DNA of 6,418 nucleotides from Thermoflexales bacterium (GTDB lineage: Bacteria > Chloroflexota > Anaerolineae > Fen-1058): NCBI GenBank assembly GCA_016931085.1, contig JAFGFO010000065.1:1-6418 (forward strand), given 5' to 3'. The notes beneath the pieces were generated by a model. The model was given only the letters and a program-made list of their open reading frames with translations. It did not search any database and was not told where the DNA came from. Shown in pieces: positions 1-6,418 of this stretch; the first letter of the stretch is position 1; each line of letters opens with the position of its first letter. Made by a program: the position numbers and the translations under genes.

Positions 1-7
1 ATTTCAG

Positions 8-97
8 GGCTGATACTCCCGATGGTCGCAAGCCTGCTGAAAGCAGGCTAACGCGCCTGGGCGCGTTTTTTGTATCAGCCTGCGAATTCATTCGCAG
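8..97. repeat. Nested and overlapping inverted repeats around the terminator
   Basis: A perfect 9-bp inverted repeat (GGCTGATAC 8-16, GTATCAGCC 72-80) encloses both hairpins of the terminator region, giving a potential three-way junction of 73 nt. A 7-bp hairpin, CTGCGAA 80-86 with TTCGCAG 91-97, follows at once and shares base 80. AGCCTGC also recurs at 77-83, so GCAGGCT 43-49 can pair with either 31-37 or 77-83. All pairings are read directly from the sequence. Whether the element acts as RNA, and its function, are unknown. Confidence 0.55.
31..71 (+). terminator. Rho-independent terminator preceded by a second hairpin
   Basis: Hairpin 51-56/61-66 (ACGCGC / GCGCGT, loop CTGG) is followed directly by six T residues (66-71), the classic intrinsic terminator layout for + strand transcripts. 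Just before it lies a perfect 7-bp hairpin, AGCCTGC 31-37 with GCAGGCT 43-49 and a 5-nt loop. It most likely ends a + strand gene or RNA lying left of the window. A leader attenuator for the downstream lyase gene is less likely, because that gene has a promoter candidate of its own about 180 bases further on. Confidence 0.75.
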
Positions 98-242
98 CAC
101 AGGCACATCGGCGCGCAAAAACGTGACGCACACCCAGCGCTGCGGGTGCGTTTCAGTTTGGGGGCAAGTGCCTCTCGACCAAGCGATACCCCTTGTGGCT
201 CCATTGCGGAAGGATTCGCTCATTCCTGCAATCCGTGCTAAA

Positions 243-277
243 ATTGATCATTGACAATTGACCATTGATAATTTCGA
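243..277 (+). repeat. Tandem heptamer array, ATTGAYN x4
   Basis: Four consecutive 7-base units, ATTGATC, ATTGACA, ATTGACC and ATTGATA (243-270), share ATTGA followed by a pyrimidine. A decayed fifth unit, ATTTCGA, follows (271-277). The array ends seven bases before the lyase start codon and contains the likely promoter. It resembles in kind the short tandemly repeated heptanucleotides described from cyanobacterial intergenic DNA. That is an analogy only, not a claim of identity. Confidence 0.75.
244..272 (+). promoter_or_regulatory. Likely sigma70-type promoter of the ammonia-lyase gene
   Basis: TTGATC (244-249) and GATAAT (267-272) are separated by exactly 17 bases and match the -35 and -10 consensus at 4/6 and 5/6 positions. 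Transcription would start near 279, leaving only about five bases before the ATG at 284, so the mRNA may be almost leaderless. A perfect TTGACA at 251-256 has no -10 at proper spacing. Because both hexamers are made from the heptamer array, the match may partly be chance. Confidence 0.45.
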
Positions 278-283
278 GATACT

Positions 284-1864
284 ATGCTAGCAAACGATTC
301 ATCTCTCGTGCTCGACGGGCAAGCGCTGACGATCGACGACCTGATCGGCGTGGCGCAGGCCGCCCGGCCAGTCCGGCTTGACGAGACTGCCCGCGTCCGC
401 GTGGCCGATTGCCACGCCTGGGTCGAGCAGGTCGTCCAACGCGGGACCCCGCTCGTCTATGGCCTCAACACCGGTTTTGGCATCTTTGCGAACGTGCACG
501 TTAGCGGGGCCGACTCGCAAACGCTCAGCCGCAACCTGATCCTGAGTCACGCGGTGGGCACCGGCGAGCCATTGCCTGAAGACGTGGTACGGGCCGCCAT
601 GCTGGTCAGGGCCAATACCCTGGCCGCCGGCTACAGCGGCGTGCGGCCCGAGACGCTCGACACGCTCATCGCCATGCTCAACGCCGGCGTCCACCCCCTC
701 ATCCCAGAAAAGGGTTCCCTGGGCGCCAGTGGTGACCTGGCGCCGTTGTCGCACCTGGCGTTGGTGTTGTGCCGTGACCCGCACGACGACGAGCGCGACA
801 GCGGCGAGGCCATCTATCGCGGAGAGCGCATGAGCGGCGCCCAGGCCATGCGGGCCGCCGGCCTGTCTCGCGTCGTGATCAGCGCTAAGGAAGGCCTGGC
901 CCTCAATAACGGCACGGCCTTCTCGGCCGCTATGACAGCCCTGGCCTGGCACGCTGCCGCTCGCCTGGTGCGCACGGCCGAGATTGGCCTGGCGATGAGC
1001 CTGGAAGCGACGCGCGGCGTGTCGGCCGCGTATGACGCCCGCCTGCACCACGCGCGCCACCACGCCGGGCAAATCGCCTCGGCGGCGGCCATCCGCCGGC
1101 TGATCGCCGGCAGCACGCTGGTCGACCAGGGCGGGCGCGTGCAGGATGCGTACAGCTTGCGCTGCGGCCCACCCGTGATGGGTGCTGTGCGCGATGTGCT
1201 GGCTTTTGTGCAAAAAACGCTTCAAGACGAGATCAACGCCGCCAGCGATAACCCCTTGATCTTCCTGGAGTTGCCTGGCGAGAACAAGGCCCTGTCGGGC
1301 GGTAACTTTCACGGCGAACCGATCGCTTTTGGGGCCGATTTCCTGGGCATCGCCGTGTCTGAGTTGGGCAGCTTGTCCGAGCGGCGCATCTTTCGATTGA
1401 CGACGGCTGAGCTGAGTGACGGCCTGCCGGCGATGCTGATCGACGAAGGTGGCTTGAACAGCGGGTTTATGTTAGCCCAATACGTGGCTGCCGCGCTGGT
1501 TGCCGACAACAAGGTGCTGGCTCACCCCGACAGCGTCGACAGCATCCCCACCTCGGCCGACCAGGAGGATCACATCAGCAATTCGATGAACGCGGCCCGC
1601 CACACGTGGGAGATCGTGCATAACGTCGAGCACATCATCGGTATCGAGTTGGCTTGCGCTGCGCAAGGCTTGGACTTGCGCCTGCGCCACTGTCCCACTG
1701 CCCGGCTGGGTGTGGGCACGCGGGCGGCCTACCGGCGGCTGCGCCAGGACATCCCGCCGCTGGAGCACGACCGGCTGTTGTACGTCGATCTGGATAAGGC
1801 TTGCCAACTGGTGCGAGAAGGCGCCGTGCTGCAGGCTGTCGAGGAGACGCTTGTTGCCGCCTAA
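284..1864 (+). CDS. hutH: Histidine ammonia-lyase (aromatic amino acid lyase family)
   Basis: A 526-residue member of the MIO-dependent lyase family. Histidine ammonia-lyase removes ammonia from L-histidine to give urocanate, the first step of histidine degradation, in the cytoplasm. The cofactor-forming triad is A148-S149-G150. The catalytic tyrosine lies in YGLNTGFG (Y59). Ser88-His89 (LSHAVG) corresponds to the Ser-His pair typical of histidine rather than phenylalanine or tyrosine lyases. Q287, Y290 and R293 (QDAYSLR) and E428 (QEDH) match the active-site residues of Pseudomonas HutH. Oddities: residues 163-173 form an acidic insertion relative to typical HutH, and the usual CQPQ after YSLR is CGPP (294-297), losing a well conserved Gln. 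The ATG at 284 is chosen because the family N-terminus starts right after it; there is no good Shine-Dalgarno sequence. No other hut gene is visible, so another aromatic substrate, or a biosynthetic role, cannot be excluded. The family call is secure; the substrate is probable. Confidence 0.9.
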   Translation: MLANDSSLVLDGQALTIDDLIGVAQAARPVRLDETARVRVADCHAWVEQVVQRGTPLVYGLNTGFGIFANVHVSGADSQTLSRNLILSHAVGTGEPLPEDVVRAAMLVRANTLAAGYSGVRPETLDTLIAMLNAGVHPLIPEKGSLGASGDLAPLSHLALVLCRDPHDDERDSGEAIYRGERMSGAQAMRAAGLSRVVISAKEGLALNNGTAFSAAMTALAWHAAARLVRTAEIGLAMSLEATRGVSAAYDARLHHARHHAGQIASAAAIRRLIAGSTLVDQGGRVQDAYSLRCGPPVMGAVRDVLAFVQKTLQDEINAASDNPLIFLELPGENKALSGGNFHGEPIAFGADFLGIAVSELGSLSERRIFRLTTAELSDGLPAMLIDEGGLNSGFMLAQYVAAALVADNKVLAHPDSVDSIPTSADQEDHISNSMNAARHTWEIVHNVEHIIGIELACAAQGLDLRLRHCPTARLGVGTRAAYRRLRQDIPPLEHDRLLYVDLDKACQLVREGAVLQAVEETLVAA

Positions 1865-1882
1865 GCCGAATTGCGTTATAAT
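1854..1882 (+). promoter_or_regulatory. Likely sigma70-type promoter of the kinase gene
   Basis: TTGCCG (1854-1859), inside the last codons of the lyase gene, is followed after exactly 17 bases by a perfect TATAAT (1877-1882). Transcription would begin near 1889, only about nine bases before the kinase ATG at 1898. This suggests that the kinase, and probably ftsH behind it, can be transcribed independently of the lyase gene. Confidence 0.6.
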
Positions 1883-1889
1883 GCTAATT

Positions 1890-1894
1890 GAGGA
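1890..1894 (+). promoter_or_regulatory. Ribosome binding site of the kinase gene, close-spaced
   Basis: GAGGA ends three bases before the ATG at 1898, closer than the usual five to nine. It is the only purine-rich Shine-Dalgarno-like motif found in front of any gene in this window, and it supports the ATG at 1898 as the start. It would lie at the extreme 5' end of a transcript from the TATAAT at 1877-1882. Confidence 0.5.
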
Positions 1895-1897
1895 CAT

Positions 1898-3820
1898 ATG
1901 CCCACAGATGGACAGTTACTCAACAATCGTTATAGACTGATCGCCCGCGTAGCCAGCGGCGGCATGGCTGTTGTCTACAAGGCCCAGGATACCATGTTGG
2001 GACGGATTGTGGCGCTCAAGATCCTGCGCGAAAGCTTCGCCGAGGACCCGTCATTCCAGGCGCGCTTTCAACGCGAGGCACAGGCGGCGGCCAAGCTGTC
2101 ACACCCCAACATCGTCACCGTGCACGATTTTGGACTTGACGGCGACAAGCAGTACATCGTCATGGAGTACGTCGAGGGAAGTGACCTGAAGCAGCTCATC
2201 CGCCAGGAAGCCCCTTTTAGTCCCCAACGTGTGCTGGAGCTGTCCACCCAGGTTTGCGCCGCGATAGGGGCTGCCCACCGGGCTGGCGTCATTCACTGCG
2301 ATGTCAAACCTCAGAATGTGCTGGTCACTCCCGAAGGGCGGGCCAAGGTCACCGATTTTGGGATCGCACGTGCCCTGTCGAGCGCCTCGTCGGGCGTCAC
2401 AACCGGCATTTGGGGCACGCCGCACTATTTCTCACCGGAACAGGCCGGGGGTGAGTCTCCCTCGCCGGCTTCGGACGTGTACAGCATCGGCGTCATCATG
2501 TACGAGATGCTGGCGGCGCGCTTGCCGTTTGAGGGCGAAAACCAGCAAAAGCTGGCCATGGCGCATTTGCGTGACCAGCCGCCCCCGCTCAGCAGCCTGA
2601 ATCCGGCTGTGCCGGTTCAGCTCGAACAAATCGTGGCGCGCGCGATGGCCAAGGAGCCGTCGCTGCGCTACCGCAACGCCGATCAAATGGGGCGGCTGTT
2701 GCACGAATACCAAAGCAACAGCGAACAGGCTACTTCTTACCAACACCTGTCGCCCGAGCTGACCACAAGCAGTACCTTGCAGCAGACCAGCTCAGGCCAG
2801 GGGGAATTTAATTGGATGGCCTGGCTGCTGGCGGCCGTGGCGGCGGTGCTGGTCATCGGCTTGTTCCCCTTGTACATGCTGGTCTATCAAAAGTGGTACG
2901 GCGGCGAACGGATCCCCTCCACATCGACTCCCCCTGCCCCGACTTGGACGGCGTCGCCTGTGGCGACCATCTCAGACCTTGGCCAGGAAACCCGCGCGCC
3001 TGATCTGCGCGGGCGCAGCCGGCAAGAAGCAGAAGCGCTCCTGGCACAGGCCGGGCTGCAGATGGTGGTCAAGGAAGAACGCTTTGACGATAAGGCGCCG
3101 GTCGGAACGGTATTGGAACAGTCTCTTGCGCCTAACGCCGCAGCTCTGCGTGGCGATGTGATCAGCCTGGTGCTGAGCAAGGGGCCACCGGTGTCCAACA
3201 TGGTGTCAGTGGTTGGACTGCAATACAACGAGCAAGTGCGCCAGGGCTTGGAGAGTTATGGGTGGGTGGTCAATCTCGATTCGGAATGGAGCCAGTCCCA
3301 GCCGGCTGGTTACGTGCTCGGCCAAATCCCGCCGCCCGGCACACCGCTCACGCGCGGGCTGCCACTCACTCTGCTTTTGAGCAGCGGCACGGTCATCTCG
3401 CTGAACGTCAACCTGGGCAACATGATTGGGCTCGATAGCGCCCGGCTCGAGCGCGACACCTTCCACCCGGGGGAGACCATCGAAATCACCTTCAGATGGT
3501 ACTCGCGCGTCAAAAGCGTGCCGCGGCCTTTCAAGGTGTTTGTGCATTTGATTGGCCCGACCAGTTCCCAGCCTGTCGCGCAAGTCGATAGCGAGCCGCA
3601 AGGCGGAGGTGCGCCAACCAATACGTGGCGCAGGGATGTCCTGGTCGAGGATTTTTACGCCTTGCAAATTCCAGTTTATGCCCACCGGGGTAGCTATGCG
3701 TTACGGGTGGGCCTGTATCCCGCCGACGGCTCGTCAGGCCGCTTGCCAGTGCTGGAGACCGGCAAAACTAGCGCCGAAAACGACAGCGTCTTGATCCGCG
3801 AGATCGTCATTTTGCCCTGA
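1898..3820 (+). CDS. Membrane-anchored PASTA Ser/Thr protein kinase (PknB/PrkC-like) with extra C-terminal domain
   Basis: A 640-residue Hanks-type kinase. Residues 11 to about 270 form the cytoplasmic kinase domain: Gly-rich loop ASGGMA (19-24), ATP-binding K41 in VALK, catalytic loop HCDVKPQN (D135, K137, N140), DFG 153-155, a Ser/Thr-rich activation segment (161-174) ending in GTPHY, SPEQ 179-182, and D193 of helix F. A Ser/Thr/Gln-rich juxtamembrane stretch (271-305) and one membrane helix (about 308-330) follow. Outside the membrane come a Pro/Ser/Thr-rich linker (337-366), two PASTA domains (about 367-430 and 432-497), and a beta-rich domain (about 498-640). PASTA domains bind peptidoglycan fragments or related ligands in Firmicutes and Actinobacteria; the ligand here is unknown. 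The arginine of HRD is replaced by Cys134, making this a non-RD kinase, and the first loop glycine is Ala19; all catalytic residues are present. ATG 1898 has its own promoter and ribosome binding site. The gene probably forms an operon with ftsH. The kinase and PASTA calls are secure; the role is inferred. Confidence 0.93.
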   Translation: MPTDGQLLNNRYRLIARVASGGMAVVYKAQDTMLGRIVALKILRESFAEDPSFQARFQREAQAAAKLSHPNIVTVHDFGLDGDKQYIVMEYVEGSDLKQLIRQEAPFSPQRVLELSTQVCAAIGAAHRAGVIHCDVKPQNVLVTPEGRAKVTDFGIARALSSASSGVTTGIWGTPHYFSPEQAGGESPSPASDVYSIGVIMYEMLAARLPFEGENQQKLAMAHLRDQPPPLSSLNPAVPVQLEQIVARAMAKEPSLRYRNADQMGRLLHEYQSNSEQATSYQHLSPELTTSSTLQQTSSGQGEFNWMAWLLAAVAAVLVIGLFPLYMLVYQKWYGGERIPSTSTPPAPTWTASPVATISDLGQETRAPDLRGRSRQEAEALLAQAGLQMVVKEERFDDKAPVGTVLEQSLAPNAAALRGDVISLVLSKGPPVSNMVSVVGLQYNEQVRQGLESYGWVVNLDSEWSQSQPAGYVLGQIPPPGTPLTRGLPLTLLLSSGTVISLNVNLGNMIGLDSARLERDTFHPGETIEITFRWYSRVKSVPRPFKVFVHLIGPTSSQPVAQVDSEPQGGGAPTNTWRRDVLVEDFYALQIPVYAHRGSYALRVGLYPADGSSGRLPVLETGKTSAENDSVLIREIVILP

Positions 3821-3821
3821 T

Positions 3822-3842
3822 AGAACGCAATACGTAATACGA
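3822..3842 (+). repeat. Short heptamer array in the kinase-ftsH gap
   Basis: Three 7-base units, AGAACGC, AATACGT and AATACGA, keep ACG in the same register (3825, 3832, 3839). They fill most of the 29-base gap between the kinase stop and the ftsH start. The unit AATACGT recurs on the opposite strand at 5754-5760. No convincing promoter or Shine-Dalgarno motif was found in this gap. Confidence 0.6.
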
Positions 3843-3849
3843 GCAAGTT

Positions 3850-5697
<1,848 letters not shown>

Positions 5698-5704
5698 AAA
5701 GCTT

Positions 5705-5737
5705 ACCTTCCCGAAAGCTTCAAGCTTTCGGGAAGGT
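5705..5737. terminator. Perfect 16-bp inverted repeat between convergent genes, likely two-way terminator
   Basis: Bases 5705-5720 are perfectly complementary to 5722-5737 around a single central base. A realistic hairpin has a 14-bp stem (5705-5718 with 5724-5737) and a 5-nt loop, TTCAA. It starts eight bases after the ftsH stop and ends fifteen bases before the stop of the convergent acyl-CoA synthetase gene, where a shared terminator is expected. Neither side has a real T-tract, so it is not a canonical intrinsic terminator. It could instead protect the 3' ends of the mRNAs. GAAAGCTT also occurs in direct repeat at 5697-5704 and 5713-5720, allowing an alternative, shorter hairpin. Confidence 0.65.
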
Positions 5738-5739
5738 GG

Positions 5740-5760
5740 ACGTTTCACGTTTTACGTATT
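5740..5760. repeat. Heptamer array overlapping the 3' end of the acyl-CoA synthetase gene
   Basis: Three units, ACGTTTC, ACGTTTT and ACGTATT, lie in perfect 7-base register on the + strand. Read on the - strand they are AATACGT, AAAACGT and GAAACGT, the same family as in the kinase-ftsH gap. The array runs into the acyl-CoA synthetase gene: its unit at 5754-5760, plus two bases of the middle unit, supply the last two codons (Asn, Thr) and the TAA stop. Confidence 0.7.
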
Positions 5761-6418
5761 CCGCCTCTCTTCCTCCACCAACGTGCGCCGCAATACTTTG
5801 CCAACCATGGTCTTGGGCAACTCTGACCGGAACTCGACGCGAGTGGGCACTTTGTATTTGGCCATGTTCGCCTGGCAGAACGCTTTGATTTCCTCTTCGC
5901 TCAAGGTCTCGCCGGGCTTGACCACGATCCACGCCTTGATCGTCTCGCCGCGATGCGGGTCGGGGATGCCGGCCGCCGCCGCCTCGAGCACCTTGGGATG
6001 CTCCTTGAGGATCTCTTCTACCTCGCGCGGGTAGACGTTATAGCCACCCGCAATGACCATGTCCTTCTTGCGGTCCACGATGTAGAAATAGCCGTCCGCG
6101 TCCATCTTGGCGATGTCGCCGGTATAGAGCCAGGTCTTGCCGTCGGCCAGGCGGCGCAGGACATTCGCCGTCTCGTCGGGCTTGTTCCAGTAGCCTTGCA
6201 TGACTTGTGGCCCGCTCAAGACCAGTTCGCCCACTTCTTCTACGCCCAGCTCTGTCACCTCGTCGTCCAGGCTGATGATCTTGCAGTCCACGTCGGGGAA
6301 AGGCATGCCGATGCTGCCGCGCCGGTTCTCACCTCTCAGCGGATTGCAGTGCGAGGCGGTCGGCGCTTCGGACAGGCCATAGCCTTCGCGCAAATTGCCG
6401 CCGGTCAGCGCCTCGAAC
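5752..6418 (-). CDS. AMP-forming long-chain acyl-CoA synthetase, N-terminal part outside the window
   Basis: The visible part, about 221 codons, is the C-terminal portion of an ANL-superfamily ligase. Such enzymes adenylate a carboxylic acid with ATP and transfer it to coenzyme A, usually to activate fatty acids. Visible motifs, in order on the - strand: YGLSEAP (6361-6381), the ATP-binding TGD (6115-6123), DRKKD in the hinge to the C-terminal domain with GGYNVYP after it (about 6028-6072), and PKTMVGK (5797-5817), whose lysine is the catalytic residue for adenylation. The frame stays open to the window edge (FEALTGGN precedes the YGLSEAP region), so the true start lies beyond 6418; the TTG at 6391-6393 is an internal leucine. 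The family resemblance is to bacterial FadD-like long-chain ligases, but the substrate-binding part is mostly missing, so medium-chain or aromatic acids remain possible. It converges on ftsH across a 54-base gap. Its last two codons and stop come from a heptamer repeat. Confidence 0.92.
   Translation of the reverse strand, partial: FEALTGGNLREGYGLSEAPTASHCNPLRGENRRGSIGMPFPDVDCKIISLDDEVTELGVEEVGELVLSGPQVMQGYWNKPDETANVLRRLADGKTWLYTGDIAKMDADGYFYIVDRKKDMVIAGGYNVYPREVEEILKEHPKVLEAAAAGIPDPHRGETIKAWIVVKPGETLSEEEIKAFCQANMAKYKVPTRVEFRSELPKTMVGKVLRRTLVEEERRNT

Larger units (their letters stand above)
1..283. other. Intergenic region upstream of the ammonia-lyase gene
   Basis: No coding region can be supported here. 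The left part (8-97) is dense in inverted repeats around a terminator and probably belongs to the end of an upstream transcription unit outside the window. An imperfect hairpin follows, with arms near 126-135 and 144-151. A weaker one pairs 203-211 with 223-232, with one bulge and one G-T pair. From about 235 the base composition turns AT-rich and holds the heptamer array and promoter listed separately. I see no tRNA (no T-arm consensus) and no recognisable riboswitch. Confidence 0.7.

Noticed and set aside
8..80. Possible tRNA: 73 bases closed by a 9-bp stem with internal hairpins
   Set aside because: There is no T-loop consensus, no D-arm, no plausible anticodon arm, and the second hairpin runs into a T6 tract; it fits a terminator region better.
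243..277. CRISPR-like or attachment-site interpretation of the repeats
   Set aside because: Units are seven bases and contiguous, with no spacers, no cas genes and no integrase nearby.
299..1312. A 337-codon open frame on the - strand opposite the ammonia-lyase gene
   Set aside because: Antisense to a convincing enzyme gene, low-complexity composition and no known motif; a shadow of GC-rich codon use.
3812..3840. Promoter in front of ftsH (TTGCCC with TAATAC at 17 bases)
   Set aside because: The -10 matches only three of six consensus positions and is made of heptamer repeat sequence; co-transcription with the kinase is simpler.

Overview
The window is a high-GC, gene-dense bacterial segment, most likely from a Chloroflexota (Anaerolineae-like) genome. 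This assignment is an inference. It rests on the style of the proteins: an HCD-type PASTA Ser/Thr kinase carrying a C-terminal beta-rich domain of a kind I associate with Anaerolineae membrane proteins, an FtsH, and an AMP-forming acyl-CoA synthetase. It also rests on short AT-richer intergenic gaps holding tandem heptanucleotides. No rRNA or other decisive marker is present.

Layout: bases 1-283 hold no gene that I can support. They contain a rho-independent terminator, several nested or competing inverted repeats, and, next to the first gene, a four-unit heptamer array that overlaps a likely promoter. A histidine ammonia-lyase family gene follows (284-1864, +). After 33 bases, which hold a consensus -10 box and a compact ribosome binding site, comes a membrane-anchored PASTA Ser/Thr kinase (1898-3820, +). 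After 29 bases with another heptamer array comes ftsH (3850-5697, +). A near-perfect 16-bp inverted repeat and a third heptamer array separate ftsH from a convergent AMP-forming acyl-CoA synthetase (5752 to the window edge, -), which lacks its N-terminal part.

How they fit: the kinase and ftsH are probably co-transcribed, since the gap is short and I see no good promoter in it. Both encode membrane proteins concerned with envelope sensing and protein quality control, so a functional link is possible but unproven. The ammonia-lyase appears to have its own promoter, and the kinase has a second one overlapping the lyase 3' end. The lyase and the acyl-CoA synthetase are catabolic or anabolic enzymes with no visible pathway partners here.

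I see no clearly new multi-gene system. The most unusual items are the kinase's extra extracytoplasmic C-terminal domain, the heptamer arrays in three of the four gaps (one supplies the stop codon of the acyl-CoA synthetase), and the cluster of mutually exclusive pairings around the terminator at the left edge.
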